Below, in pieces: positions 24,087-33,858 of a stretch of DNA of 64,000 nt (its first letter is position 1; each line of letters opens with the position of its first letter). Both the position numbers and the translations under genes were made by a program. The notes under the pieces are model-generated. The model was not told the DNA's origin. It did not search any database and was given only the letters and a program-made list of their open reading frames with translations. Source of the stretch: Flagellimonas sp. MMG031 (lineage in GTDB: Bacteria > Bacteroidota > Bacteroidia > Flavobacteriales > Flavobacteriaceae). The stretch lies in the NCBI RefSeq assembly GCF_040112705.1, contig NZ_CP157804.1:2226001-2290000 (forward strand), read 5' to 3'.

Positions 24087-26345
24087 ATGGAAACCACAAC
24101 TGTTTTGGAGCAAAAGGATAAAACCAAGAAATCAGATATCAAAAAATCCTTTCCGGTAACAGGTATGACCTGTGCTGCCTGTGCCAGTAGTATGGAGTCG
24201 ATTCTTTCCCATATCGATGGTGTAAACAAGGCCACCGTAAATTTTGCCAGCAATTCCGTGTGGGTAGATTATGATGCAAGTGTTTCCGAAGAAAAACTGC
24301 AAAACGTGCTGCGTGAAGTGGGCTATGATATCATTATTGATGTCGAAGACCCAGCCGAAGCGCAACAAGAACTTCAGCGGCAACATTACCGAGACATAAA
24401 AAACCGTACCATTTGGTCGGCAATTTTAACGTTGCCCATTTTCGTTCTTGGGATGTTCTTTATGGAATGGATACCTGGAAAATGGATTTCGTTGGTCTTG
24501 ACCATACCGGTGCTTTTTTGGTTCGGGCGTAGCTTTTTTATCAATGCCTTTAAGCAAGCAAAGTACGCCAAGGCCAATATGGATACTTTGGTCGCGCTCA
24601 GTACGGGGATTGCCTTTGTGTTCAGTGTTTTCAATACGCTCTTTCCCGAATTTTGGTTGAGCCGTGGTATAGAACCTCACGTCTATTACGAAGCGGCCAC
24701 GGTCATTATTACGTTCATTTCCCTTGGGAAATTGTTGGAGGAAAAAGCAAAGTCGAACACTTCTTCGGCCATTAAAAAACTGATGGGATTACAGCCCAAA
24801 ACGTTAAAGATTGTTGAGGACGGTGAAGAAATGGAGATTCCGATTTCCGAAGTCCAAGTTGGGCAGACCATCTTGGTACGGCCTGGTGAGAAAATTCCTG
24901 TGGATGGTGAAGTTTCAAAAGGCAACTCGTATGTTGATGAAAGTATGATTACAGGTGAACCTGTTCCCGTAGAAAAATCAGATGGTGGAAAAGTATTTGC
25001 GGGTACGGTAAACCAAAAAGGAAGTTTTCAATTTACCGCTGAAAAAGTAGGCGGCGAAACCTTGCTGTCCCAAATCATTAAAATGGTTCAGGAAGCCCAG
25101 GGAAGCAAGGCACCCGTTCAAAAACTGGTCGATAAAATAGCGGGAATATTTGTTCCTATCGTTTTGGGGATATCTATCATTACGTTTATTGTTTGGATGT
25201 CGGTAGGAGACGATAATGCATTTTCGCAGGCCTTATTGACCTCTGTAGCAGTATTGGTTATCGCTTGTCCCTGTGCATTGGGATTGGCTACACCTACGGC
25301 TATAATGGTGGGGATTGGCAAAGGTGCCGAGAACAATATCCTAATAAAAGATGCCGAAAGTTTAGAACTAGGACACAAAGTGAACGCAGTCATTCTTGAT
25401 AAAACGGGTACCATTACCAAAGGAAAACCATTAGTGACGGATATTCATTGGTCTGAGAATAATAAAGACACGAAAAAATACAAACAAATTCTTTTAGCAA
25501 TTGAAGCACAATCAGAACACCCTTTGGCGGAAGCGGTGGTCAACCACTTAAAAGATGAAAATATTGAAAAAGCTGAAATTGCTTCTTTTGAAAGTATTAC
25601 AGGAAAAGGCGTTCAAGCTGAAATAAAGGACGGTTCACAATACTATGTTGGAAACCATAAACTAATGCTTGAGAATAATATTCAAATCGACGCTTCCTTG
25701 ATGCAAACAGCAGAGAGTCTTGAAGAGCAAGCAAAGACGGTCATATTTTTTGGTAATGAAAAACAAATGCTCGCGATACTCGCCATTGCGGATAAGATTA
25801 AGGAAACTTCAAAAAAGGCCATAGCAACACTTCAAGAAAGAGACATCGAGGTCTTTATGCTTACTGGAGATAATAATAAAACCGCATCGGCTGTCGCAAA
25901 ACAAGTAGGAATAACAAATTATCAAGGAGAAGTAATGCCCTCGGACAAAGCAGCTTTTGTAGAAAAACTGCAAGCTGATGGAAAGATCGTAGCTATGGTT
26001 GGCGATGGCATCAACGATTCACACGCCTTGGCGCAAGCCAATGTGAGCATTGCCATGGGTAAAGGTTCTGACATCGCTATGGACATGGCAAAGATGACCT
26101 TGATTACCTCAGATTTGCAATCCATTCCCAAAGCGTTGGAACTTTCAAAAAGAACCGTTTTGGGAATCCGTCAGAACCTGTTTTGGGCATTCATATATAA
26201 TATCATTGGAATACCGATTGCGGCGGGCGTTTTGTATCCCATAAATGGGTTCTTATTAGACCCAATGATTGCGGGAGCAGCAATGGCATTCAGTAGCGTA
26301 TCTGTGGTTGCAAATAGCTTAAGACTTAAACGAGCAAAACTTTAA
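24087..26345 (+). CDS. copA: Copper-exporting P1B-type ATPase CopA
   Basis: A 752-aa ATPase with one N-terminal HMA domain (GMTCAAC, Cys29/Cys32), eight TM helices, the actuator motif TGEPVP, the membrane metal site ACPCAL (Cys394, Cys396), the phosphorylation site DKTGT (Asp438) and MVGDGINDS in the nucleotide domain. It pumps Cu(I) or Ag(I) to the periplasm. The HPLAEAVV histidine motif is present. It is followed by an HMA chaperone gene after 24 bases. Confidence 0.95.
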   Translation: METTTVLEQKDKTKKSDIKKSFPVTGMTCAACASSMESILSHIDGVNKATVNFASNSVWVDYDASVSEEKLQNVLREVGYDIIIDVEDPAEAQQELQRQHYRDIKNRTIWSAILTLPIFVLGMFFMEWIPGKWISLVLTIPVLFWFGRSFFINAFKQAKYAKANMDTLVALSTGIAFVFSVFNTLFPEFWLSRGIEPHVYYEAATVIITFISLGKLLEEKAKSNTSSAIKKLMGLQPKTLKIVEDGEEMEIPISEVQVGQTILVRPGEKIPVDGEVSKGNSYVDESMITGEPVPVEKSDGGKVFAGTVNQKGSFQFTAEKVGGETLLSQIIKMVQEAQGSKAPVQKLVDKIAGIFVPIVLGISIITFIVWMSVGDDNAFSQALLTSVAVLVIACPCALGLATPTAIMVGIGKGAENNILIKDAESLELGHKVNAVILDKTGTITKGKPLVTDIHWSENNKDTKKYKQILLAIEAQSEHPLAEAVVNHLKDENIEKAEIASFESITGKGVQAEIKDGSQYYVGNHKLMLENNIQIDASLMQTAESLEEQAKTVIFFGNEKQMLAILAIADKIKETSKKAIATLQERDIEVFMLTGDNNKTASAVAKQVGITNYQGEVMPSDKAAFVEKLQADGKIVAMVGDGINDSHALAQANVSIAMGKGSDIAMDMAKMTLITSDLQSIPKALELSKRTVLGIRQNLFWAFIYNIIGIPIAAGVLYPINGFLLDPMIAGAAMAFSSVSVVANSLRLKRAKL

Positions 26346-26369
26346 TAATTAATTATAAATTCAAATACG

Positions 26370-26588
26370 ATGAAAACTTTAAAATTTAAAACAAATATCA
26401 ATTGTGGTGGTTGTGTCTCTAAAGTAACCCCATTTTTAAACAAACAAGAAGGCGTTGAAAGTTGGGAAGTGGATACCGCTAATCCTGATAAAATCTTGAC
26501 TATAGAAAGTCATGGTGCTTCGGAAGAAGATGTAAAAGCTACTTTGCAGAAAATAGGGTTTAGCGCGGAAAGTGTTGATGTTCGTTAA
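26370..26588 (+). CDS. HMA-domain copper chaperone
   Basis: A 72-aa HMA protein with NINCGGCVSKVT (Cys12, Cys15), a metal-binding site variant CGGC, and the standard fold length. It is placed directly after copA, a usual arrangement for a partner chaperone that delivers Cu(I). A different chaperone gene lies at 19106, so two are present. Confidence 0.85.
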   Translation: MKTLKFKTNINCGGCVSKVTPFLNKQEGVESWEVDTANPDKILTIESHGASEEDVKATLQKIGFSAESVDVR

Positions 26589-26670
26589 TCACCAAACGCC
26601 TATAATAAATTTATATCCAATCTAAAAGATATCGTTCTGTCAGTACTGACTTAAGTCAAATGAAAAGAAA

Positions 26671-27315
26671 ATGAAGGTAGCGGAAAAAAGCAAATTCTAT
26701 AAAACGAAGTTATTGTGGCACCGAATACGCCATGGATTATTTTTATTCACCCTTAGGAATGCTCTGACCCGGATAGGATTGGACATCGCACCCTACTATT
26801 GGTATAGGGAAATAAAAAATGGAGCCGAAAAACCTGAGATTCGAGATAGCTTCAAAGACTATGAATTATGTTATATAGGTTTGGACGAGATTGGGATAAT
26901 GAATAACATCATGGGGCTTACAACCAAGGAATTAGAGCAGAATTTAAGTATGGGGCAGATATGTATCGGTCTCAAGCGAGGGAAAGAGATTGCCGCCCTA
27001 TTATTCGTTGATTTGCAGGATTTTGTGTTTAAAGGCCGCTCCTTCAAAATAAAAGATAAGGAAGGTTACCTTTTGAATGTTTACACGTTTCAGGCGTATA
27101 GAGGTAAGAACTTGGCTACCTACTTACGTTATCATTGCTTTGAACTTCTTGAAAACTATAGCGTAGAAGAACTTTACAGTATTGTCTCCTACTTCAATAC
27201 GTCATCAATAAAAGTCAATGAAAAATTGAATGCCCAAAAGTTGAAACTCTATTTGTACATAGGATTGTTAAAAAGATACCATTGGAATTTTCTGTTGAAG
27301 GACTATTCCAAATAA
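26671..27315 (+). CDS. GNAT-like acetyltransferase family protein
   Basis: A 214-aa protein whose second half has a GNAT-like pattern: a strand LLNVYTFQAYRGKNLATYL that resembles the acyl-CoA binding motif (Q/RxxGxG/A region), then a helix and SIVSYFNTSSIKVNEKL as the motif-B-like end. N-terminal 60 residues are basic and partly hydrophobic. The substrate is unknown. The start is not marked by a convincing ribosome-binding site. Confidence 0.6.
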   Translation: MKVAEKSKFYKTKLLWHRIRHGLFLFTLRNALTRIGLDIAPYYWYREIKNGAEKPEIRDSFKDYELCYIGLDEIGIMNNIMGLTTKELEQNLSMGQICIGLKRGKEIAALLFVDLQDFVFKGRSFKIKDKEGYLLNVYTFQAYRGKNLATYLRYHCFELLENYSVEELYSIVSYFNTSSIKVNEKLNAQKLKLYLYIGLLKRYHWNFLLKDYSK

Positions 27316-27397
27316 TCAAACCGGATAATTTATTATATGGTGGTCATTCTTGGAAAAACTAAAATCAGATGATATTCCCTTATCCGCTACATCAACT

Positions 27398-28180
27398 ATG
27401 ATTTATACGATTATATTCGGATTGATGCTTGTCCTTGCCGTTTATTTTGTTTCAAAAATAGGAAGCAAAAAAGTAAAACCGTTCCCAAAATATTGGCATC
27501 CGTTACTGATGGAAAATGTGCTCTTCTACCGCAACCTTCCCAAAGCAAAACAGGTAGTTTTTCAACAACGAATGATGCAATTTTTAAGTGAAGTCTATAT
27601 TGATGGGGTACAACTGGAATTGCAAGAGCTCGACAAGATTTTAATTGCGGCGAGTCCTGTAATTCCCGTTTTTGGTTTTGACGAATGGCACTATACCAAT
27701 TTAAGCGGAATCCTATTGTATCCTGATAACTTCAATGAGGATATGCAATTTAGCAGCAAAGATAAATCGCGTAATATCGGCGGAATTGTGGGGAATGGAC
27801 GTTTTGAAAAGCAAATGATTTTATCGAAAAAAGCATTGCATCACGGGTTCAAAAACACAACCGACAAAAGCAATACTGGCATACACGAGTTTGTGCATCT
27901 TATTGATAAATTGGACGATTTCACGGATGGAATTCCGGAAAGGTTGTTGGAGCATCAATATACCATCCCGTGGTTAAAGTTGATCCATGCGGAAATGGAA
28001 GTTATCAATGCCAATAAATCCGATATAAGAAACTATGGCGGTACCAACGAAGCGGAGTTTTTTGCCGTAGCTGCCGAGTACTTTTTTGAACGTCCCGATT
28101 TATTTAAGAGAAAACATCCAGAACTCTACAAAATGCTGGTAGAATGCTTTAGGCAGGAACCAGGAGTTTTAGAAAAGTAA
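27398..28180 (+). CDS. MtfA-like M90 zinc metallopeptidase
   Basis: A 260-aa membrane-anchored peptidase of the MtfA family. An N-terminal TM helix (IYTIIFGLMLVLAVYFV) precedes the domain, and the zinc site is HEFVH (His163, His167) with the downstream Glu in NEAEFFAVAAEYFFERP. The ATG at 27398 is chosen; a TTG at 27350 in the same frame would add 16 residues. Regulation of cytosolic factors such as Mlc is known for E. coli MtfA, but no target is known here. Confidence 0.85.
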   Translation: MIYTIIFGLMLVLAVYFVSKIGSKKVKPFPKYWHPLLMENVLFYRNLPKAKQVVFQQRMMQFLSEVYIDGVQLELQELDKILIAASPVIPVFGFDEWHYTNLSGILLYPDNFNEDMQFSSKDKSRNIGGIVGNGRFEKQMILSKKALHHGFKNTTDKSNTGIHEFVHLIDKLDDFTDGIPERLLEHQYTIPWLKLIHAEMEVINANKSDIRNYGGTNEAEFFAVAAEYFFERPDLFKRKHPELYKMLVECFRQEPGVLEK

Positions 28181-28302
28181 CGTTTCAAGAAACCGATTTT
28201 TTAGTTTTGGGTAGTAAAGCACCACAACGTAATTCCTTATTTAGGTGTTGGTATTACTAGAAGAACCTTACGAACCATTTTTAATGTTATACCTGATGGA
28301 TG

Positions 28303-29841
28303 TTAAAAGATTGAAGCATACATTTTTTCGACATTTTCAATTTCCTCTTGGGATAATTCCTCGAATTCTTTTGCCTTTTTAGTTTTTGACAGCTTTCCCT
28401 TGTTTTGATTGAGAAGCTTGATTAATAGATCTACTTTGTTATCGGGCAAATTAACCAACGCATTGATTTGATGGGTCATTTGGTCATATTTTTCCAGAAA
28501 ATCCAACTCTTCGGGTATTATCTTTTCAATGGTCTCTTCGACACATTCATAAAGAAACTCTGTCTGCAATGTGGCGTCAAAATAGCGATAGAGGTCAATG
28601 GTGTCGTTCAAGATTTCAACGTTGTGGTCAAGGGTCGGCTTCCATTCGATTAGATTAAGTCTGGGCGATGAGAAGTGCTCCAGAATATCTTGATACTCTC
28701 CTATCCGATTCAGTATAGCTGCCGAAATCGGAAAGATCATATCCCTCTGGGTATAGCCCATGCGAACCAAAATATGATGTATGATATATCGATGTATCCT
28801 GCCGTTTCCGTCTGAAAGAGGGTGGATGAACACAAAACCAAAAGCGATACTGGCTGCCGCCAAAACTGGGTTATAGCCACTGTTTTTCAAGAGGTTGTTA
28901 GTGTCAATCAATCCACGTAGCAATGATTCCAAATCTTTTGCCTTGGCCGAGATATGATCAGGCATTGGAAGTAAGCTTTCGCGGTCATGTTCACCAATAA
29001 ATCCTTCGCCTTTGCGAATTCCCATGTGCTTCAATTTCTTGGTGCCTATTACAATATCCTGAAGTCGCTCAATCTCTTCAATCGTCAATGGTTTTTTACC
29101 TGCCTGGCCAATGGCCTTGCCCCAATTTCTGGCCCTCATGTTCGGAGGATATTCCCCCTCGATGGCAAAGGATGCTTTTGAATCTTTCAGCAAAAGGAAT
29201 GCGGCCGTCCTACGTATCAAGTCCTTATTTCTTCCCATTAATCCTTTTTCCATGATTTCAGGAAATTTTGTTGCGGCGTAAGACTCTAATTTTTTGGTCT
29301 TGCGTATCATGGGACAGAATTCTCTGGTACCCGGTAGATTATTCTTTACGCGATGCCTGGTACTATTTTCAACCGGTCCTACATATTGATGCTTGGGGTT
29401 TACAACTTCAACATAATTACCGGTTTTTAAATCGGGGATATCCAGTTTTTTACCAAAGAGCCATTCATATAGGAACCAAATCCTTCTGGAATATTGACCA
29501 GTGGGCTCGTTCTGCACCATGCTCATTACCGGCGCATCACCCACTGCCAGAAAAAACTCTTTTAAAATGAGCAAATCAATACCTTCGTACTTCAGTGCAA
29601 AAGTGAGATGGCCACTTGCATTATCCTCGGGGATATACCGTTTTGCAAATACCTGCCATTGTGGGGTATTGTACCGCTGTTGTTTCTCTGTTACAATGGC
29701 AAGTAGCTCTGGTAAAGGTAATCGTCTATTTCTTGTATCCTCGATAAATTGTAGAAGCCAACCATACCCAACCAAAATTCCTTCCTCTGGCAAGACCCTA
29801 TCGTGAAAAGTGCTTATTTTTCGTGCAAATTGATTACTCAT
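28303..29841 (-). CDS. Fic-family protein (AMP-transferase)
   Basis: A 512-aa Fic protein. The active motif HPLSDGNGRIHR at 340-351 is a close match to HPFx[D/E]GNGRxxR, so it should transfer AMP or another nucleotide to hydroxyl groups. An inhibitory helix-like motif SFAIEGE (224-230) fits (S/T)xxxE(G/N), the class in which inhibition is provided from within the N-terminal half. A C-terminal helical region of about 100 residues follows. Its ATG lies seven bases from one of two perfect palindromes. It is convergent with the MtfA-like gene. Confidence 0.9.
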   Translation of the reverse strand: MSNQFARKISTFHDRVLPEEGILVGYGWLLQFIEDTRNRRLPLPELLAIVTEKQQRYNTPQWQVFAKRYIPEDNASGHLTFALKYEGIDLLILKEFFLAVGDAPVMSMVQNEPTGQYSRRIWFLYEWLFGKKLDIPDLKTGNYVEVVNPKHQYVGPVENSTRHRVKNNLPGTREFCPMIRKTKKLESYAATKFPEIMEKGLMGRNKDLIRRTAAFLLLKDSKASFAIEGEYPPNMRARNWGKAIGQAGKKPLTIEEIERLQDIVIGTKKLKHMGIRKGEGFIGEHDRESLLPMPDHISAKAKDLESLLRGLIDTNNLLKNSGYNPVLAAASIAFGFVFIHPLSDGNGRIHRYIIHHILVRMGYTQRDMIFPISAAILNRIGEYQDILEHFSSPRLNLIEWKPTLDHNVEILNDTIDLYRYFDATLQTEFLYECVEETIEKIIPEELDFLEKYDQMTHQINALVNLPDNKVDLLIKLLNQNKGKLSKTKKAKEFEELSQEEIENVEKMYASIF

Positions 29842-29847
29842 AGTTAC

Positions 29848-29859
29848 ATTTCATGAAAT
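29848..29859. promoter_or_regulatory. Palindromic operator candidate, proximal, of the Fic gene
   Basis: ATTTCATGAAAT is a perfect 12-bp palindrome seven bases upstream of the Fic start codon, so it overlaps the likely transcription start and 5' end. A second site with the same core TTTCATGAAA is 44 bp away between centres. Confidence 0.65.
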
Positions 29860-29866
29860 ATAAGTA

Positions 29867-29874
29867 CAAATATA
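29867..29874 (-). promoter_or_regulatory. Putative -7 element of the Fic promoter
   Basis: On the minus strand this reads TATATTTG, a match to the Bacteroidota TAnnTTTG -7 element. No TTTG -33 element was seen 19 bases upstream, so the promoter may be weak or depend on an activator. It lies between the two operator palindromes. Confidence 0.55.
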
Positions 29875-29891
29875 ATATGAAAAATGGTTAC

Positions 29892-29903
29892 TTTTCATGA
29901 AAA
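29892..29903. promoter_or_regulatory. Palindromic operator candidate, distal, of the Fic gene
   Basis: TTTTCATGAAAA is a perfect 12-bp palindrome centred 44 bp from the proximal site, covering the region where a -33 element should be. The flanks GTTAC-N-TTTCATGAAA are shared by both sites. A half site GACATGAAAA lies at 29925-29934. Confidence 0.65.
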
Positions 29904-30096
29904 ACAGTTATTTATGGGTAAGAGACATGAAAATAAGTTTCTCTTTGCTTAAAAGGAGTTTGACAGATACCTTATTTTAATATGTACTCAACCACTGTTG
30001 AATTTTAACAAATCATCTACATCAAGATTTCCAGAGCAGACGTAATTCGCCGCGACACAATCGAGATCTTTCCGTTCCAGATTTATCAACCTCCTC

Positions 30097-30137
30097 GGAG
30101 CCGCACCTGAACACGTGGAGGCGTAAAAGTGCGCTCC
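30097..30137. repeat. GC-rich stem-loop in the gap before the lipoprotein gene
   Basis: GGAGC-c-GCAC (30097-30106) pairs with GTGCGCTCC (30129-30137) through nine base pairs and one bulge, with a loop of 22 bases. It sits in a GC-richer patch of an otherwise AT-rich gap from 29842 to 30278, which holds no gene. The purpose is not known. Confidence 0.4.
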
Positions 30138-30278
30138 CTGCATTTATCTTGTCAAATTACGCAATTTAATCTTCCATTTCTTGTTTTAATCTCATTGATA
30201 GTTTCTTAATCGACTGGAAGGGTTAAAAAGGTTAGGGATAAAAATTTTATCTTTATAAAGGCGTCTAAACATTTCGAA

Positions 30279-30764
30279 ATGAAAATCTACACTAAAGTCT
30301 TTTTAGTTTTATTGGTGCTATTAATTTACTCTTGTAATAATGACGACAATGGTGTTTCTGAAGCAGATAGGGCAGAAGCCTTGCTTGGTCAATGGGAGTA
30401 TGAGGCCATTGGTTCCAACATCGCAGTCGATATTAATGGGGATGGCACAGTGAATGATGACTTTTATAATACAAACGAAATTCGGCAGTGCCTAAAGGAC
30501 AATTTGACGTTTTTCAATGATAGGGGACCTGGGGAAAAGGATGTTTTCACCATCAATGAAAATGGACTTTCTTGCGGTGATGTTCCGGCATTTCAAAACG
30601 TGGAAAGTGATACCTATGAATTAATAAATAACGAGATTATCCGATTTGATACCCGTAGCGATTGGACGATCATAGAATTTACCCAAAACCGACTAGTTGT
30701 TGAAGAAGAGGACTTTTTAGATGACCGCAATGTGATTGTTACCTATGTATTTAGACGTAGTTAA
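30279..30764 (+). CDS. Small lipoprotein, lipocalin-like
   Basis: A 161-aa lipoprotein (lipobox LIYSC, Cys19). After ALLGQWEYEAIG and a DINGDGTVNDD calcium-loop-like stretch, alternating strands end in IVTYVFRRS, resembling lipocalin-like families common in Bacteroidota. No function is assigned. It is convergent with the tra operon and lies outside it. Confidence 0.7.
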   Translation: MKIYTKVFLVLLVLLIYSCNNDDNGVSEADRAEALLGQWEYEAIGSNIAVDINGDGTVNDDFYNTNEIRQCLKDNLTFFNDRGPGEKDVFTINENGLSCGDVPAFQNVESDTYELINNEIIRFDTRSDWTIIEFTQNRLVVEEEDFLDDRNVIVTYVFRRS

Positions 30765-30804
30765 CAGCCTCAAAAAGGAATCTTTAAACGAAGAGATATT
30801 TGTC

Positions 30805-33800
30805 TTATACCCTTATTACTTTACCAAAAGCCACTTCACTCCACTGTCCATTGGTATCCCTGACCCTGACCTCAAAGTCTTGGTCTAAATAACGTAGTCT
30901 GCTTTCTCTGGCCTCCTCCTCTAACAAAAAGTATCGGTCCACACCATTCCCCACAGCCTCATTATAGTTGAATACCCGGGTATCCCATCGATTATCCCTT
31001 CTGTTGTAAATCCTGATCTCTACTCGGTCCAAGGTGGCACCCCCATAGGCCTCGGAACATCCGATATCATAACAAGTGTATATCCTTACCTGATAATCGC
31101 ATCCATTCAAACCGCCACAACTGACATTGTACTTTTCTCCTTTTACAAAAGCTACAGGCCTTCTCAAGGTATCCACAAATGTGCTTCCGGTTTGCGTTTC
31201 CCCCGTTGAGTTCTCCACCTCAAAATCAATGGTGAACGTATCCTGACTGTCGGGATAGAATGTGAGATTGGTGCTCCCATAGTTCAATGGAACGGTTTCG
31301 CCCTCATCATATCTTGATCCTGAAAGAAGAAAATAACCCGCTCGATTACCCTCAAAGGAAAAGGTCATCGTATAGGAAACCGTATTATCATGGGTGCCTA
31401 TGGCATTGGTGATGACAGTTATATTGAATGCCTCTCCCTCAAGGCGTTCACCAGGAGCCTGACTTATGGTTAAATCGAATGGCTCAACATATCGCTCATA
31501 ATCAATATCCACACTTTCGTTTTTGGTGACATTGGAAGAAGATATGGTGTTGAATACTATGTTGTGCAAACCCTCCGAAAGGCCGGTGTAGTTACCCGAA
31601 AATGAACCAACGGGCACTGGGAATGCCTCTCCTGGGCCATAAGAGTTTCCGTCAAATTCAAAAGTACTATTAGCATTGCCGGTAGAATAGTACATGGTAT
31701 ACGTATCTCCCCCCAGGCCGATTTCAGTAATATTAAAGTTAATGGGTATGGCCTCTCCAATAAATGCGCCAGGCCCCGTAGCATTTACAGTGAGAACATA
31801 GTCTTTCGGGCTGACATTGACCGTAATGGGAACAGGTTTTTCCAGCCCTGTCTCATTTTTGGCATAAAAAGTTATAGTAACCGTTCCCTCGCTGATGCCC
31901 TCCAAACTCCAATTGAAATTCCCCTTGGGAACATCGTAACTATTGCCTGGGCTTACGGCGTTTCCATTGGTATCCTTCAACAATGCATTGCCGTTCATTG
32001 CAAACCGCATGGTATAGTCCGAAGACCCTACGCTTTCTGAAATATTGAAGTTTACCGAGGTCACCTCCCCAACAGAAATATCCGATTTTTGGATGCCGCC
32101 AGTGAAAGAAAAATCAACTTGTTGATATGCTATGGTTATAGGTTCCGTCGCATGGGTTACGCCTGATCCCGACTCGACACTAAAGACCAAATTATGCTCA
32201 CCAGGCTCAAAACCGGTATAAAATATGTTGTTTATGTCTGCGGTCAAGTTAAATTTCTCCCCAGGTCCATAAGAATTTCCGTTAATACTTACCCCACCAC
32301 TTTTTCCAGAGGTAAAAAATGCCTCATAGGTGTCATTGGTGCCTTCAGGTTCTTCATCGATATTCACAATAGCAGAAACGGGAATATTGGTAAATTCAGA
32401 TGTTTTTGATGGGGTGAAAGTCGCCTCGAATTCATTTTGCTTGATTTCCAGATCGATGATAACCGGTTCAGAGGATTGTCCAAAATTATCCGTTACCACA
32501 AAGGAAACTCTATGGGTATCAGCCGTCTCTGGGATATAGAACAGTGAAAAATTACCGAAAGCGACTGGATAATCCGTTGAATTTATGAGTTCTGTACCGT
32601 TCACGTTGCGTACAATACCATTTCCCTCCAGAATTTCATAGGAGATGCTGTATTCTATATTGTTCGTGTTTCCATTGGATTTTATATTGAAGTTGAATTG
32701 GGTCCTTTCATTGATGAACACCGAATTACTTTCCGAGTTGCCGGAGAATGTGAACGGAATATTGGCGACCTCGATTTCGACGCTGTCCCGTTTTTGCTGA
32801 CCATTACTGTCCCGTACGTCAAAATATATTTTACGCTTTCCCAGATTCGTACTCGTAAATGAAAAATTATAAGTGTCAGGGTCAATGGCCCTAAATTGCC
32901 CCGGTTCCATAACCCCGCCGTTCTGGTCCCTTACGGTTCCACCACCCTCACTTGAACTGGAAAAGGAATGGGTTATCTCATAGGTCACATTCGAATTTTC
33001 ATCCTGTGTTGCAAGGTCTATGGCAATGGCCAGATTCGTATCGAGCTCCACCTGTGAAGAGGAAGCCGTTGTATTGAGTGTAAAACCAAGATTTAATACA
33101 GTCAATAATAGTTCTTGGGTCAAGGTAGCGCCATCAGGGGCTTTGGCAGTAACGATCAGTTTATGTTCACCCAAATTCTCGGGTAGGTAGGATAGTTCGG
33201 AAATGCCTTTTGGCAGGAAAAATGGATTCCCCGCATCAAAGACCTTATCGCCCAAATATAATTTGCCCGAGCCGTTCTCGATTTGATACGTTATTTCAAA
33301 ATTCCCTATTGCACTTGGACTTTCAGTTTCCTTATCACGAATAAGTGTAAGATTGACCGGGTTTTTTGAATTGATGATAAATTCATTAAGTCCCTTGTTG
33401 AGCAAGAAACTGAAACTGGCATATTTGGCACGATGAAACAGCTCCAATCTCTTCTCTCGCATGTTGGAATCCCATGCTAAAAAATTGATCTTATGCATAC
33501 CGGTATCAATAGCCACGTAATTATAGGCCCAATTTTTATCGGTTATGCGCAATGTGTCGTTCTCACGTATCGTATCCCCCTCCATGTTTAAAAAATAGCC
33601 TTTTGCATTGGCTGCCGAGTATTTTAGAAAATAATCTACTGTAGAGATTTCCTTTTCCGGAACCAGGGAAAATGAGGTTCTCGTACGTTCGAATACAAAG
33701 CTTTCCTCGGGATGTTCCACCGAGAAGCTGAAATCGAAATCTTCCAAAATGACATCCTCAAAATCCTTGCTACAGGCAATAACTAGGATAGAAATGAGGG

Positions 33801-33846
33801 TCAAAACCCCTATTGTCACTTTTGTAGTAGTTTTTAACTTTTTCAT
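30805..33846 (-). CDS. traQ: Giant TraQ-like conjugative protein with about eight Ig-like modules
   Basis: A 1013-aa predicted lipoprotein (VIAC lipobox, Cys25) at the traQ position of a Bacteroidetes tra operon. Its N-terminal EDFDFSFSV part and internal elements such as NGTELINSTDYPVAFGNFSL resemble TraQ (DUF3872), usually one module of about 150 residues. Here about eight modules of roughly 100-110 residues can be seen, each with an NG.xxxxG turn and a G.H/T-rich strand near the end, e.g. around residues 40, 146, 253, 363, 471, 576, 681 and 786. The C-terminal 125 residues carry a Cys cluster (CGGLNGCDYQ, TCYDIGC). It is likely a cell-surface protein of the mating apparatus. Confidence 0.75.
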   Translation of the reverse strand: MKKLKTTTKVTIGVLTLISILVIACSKDFEDVILEDFDFSFSVEHPEESFVFERTRTSFSLVPEKEISTVDYFLKYSAANAKGYFLNMEGDTIRENDTLRITDKNWAYNYVAIDTGMHKINFLAWDSNMREKRLELFHRAKYASFSFLLNKGLNEFIINSKNPVNLTLIRDKETESPSAIGNFEITYQIENGSGKLYLGDKVFDAGNPFFLPKGISELSYLPENLGEHKLIVTAKAPDGATLTQELLLTVLNLGFTLNTTASSSQVELDTNLAIAIDLATQDENSNVTYEITHSFSSSSEGGGTVRDQNGGVMEPGQFRAIDPDTYNFSFTSTNLGKRKIYFDVRDSNGQQKRDSVEIEVANIPFTFSGNSESNSVFINERTQFNFNIKSNGNTNNIEYSISYEILEGNGIVRNVNGTELINSTDYPVAFGNFSLFYIPETADTHRVSFVVTDNFGQSSEPVIIDLEIKQNEFEATFTPSKTSEFTNIPVSAIVNIDEEPEGTNDTYEAFFTSGKSGGVSINGNSYGPGEKFNLTADINNIFYTGFEPGEHNLVFSVESGSGVTHATEPITIAYQQVDFSFTGGIQKSDISVGEVTSVNFNISESVGSSDYTMRFAMNGNALLKDTNGNAVSPGNSYDVPKGNFNWSLEGISEGTVTITFYAKNETGLEKPVPITVNVSPKDYVLTVNATGPGAFIGEAIPINFNITEIGLGGDTYTMYYSTGNANSTFEFDGNSYGPGEAFPVPVGSFSGNYTGLSEGLHNIVFNTISSSNVTKNESVDIDYERYVEPFDLTISQAPGERLEGEAFNITVITNAIGTHDNTVSYTMTFSFEGNRAGYFLLSGSRYDEGETVPLNYGSTNLTFYPDSQDTFTIDFEVENSTGETQTGSTFVDTLRRPVAFVKGEKYNVSCGGLNGCDYQVRIYTCYDIGCSEAYGGATLDRVEIRIYNRRDNRWDTRVFNYNEAVGNGVDRYFLLEEEARESRLRYLDQDFEVRVRDTNGQWSEVAFGKVIRV

Positions 33847-33858
33847 TTTCGACTGGTT

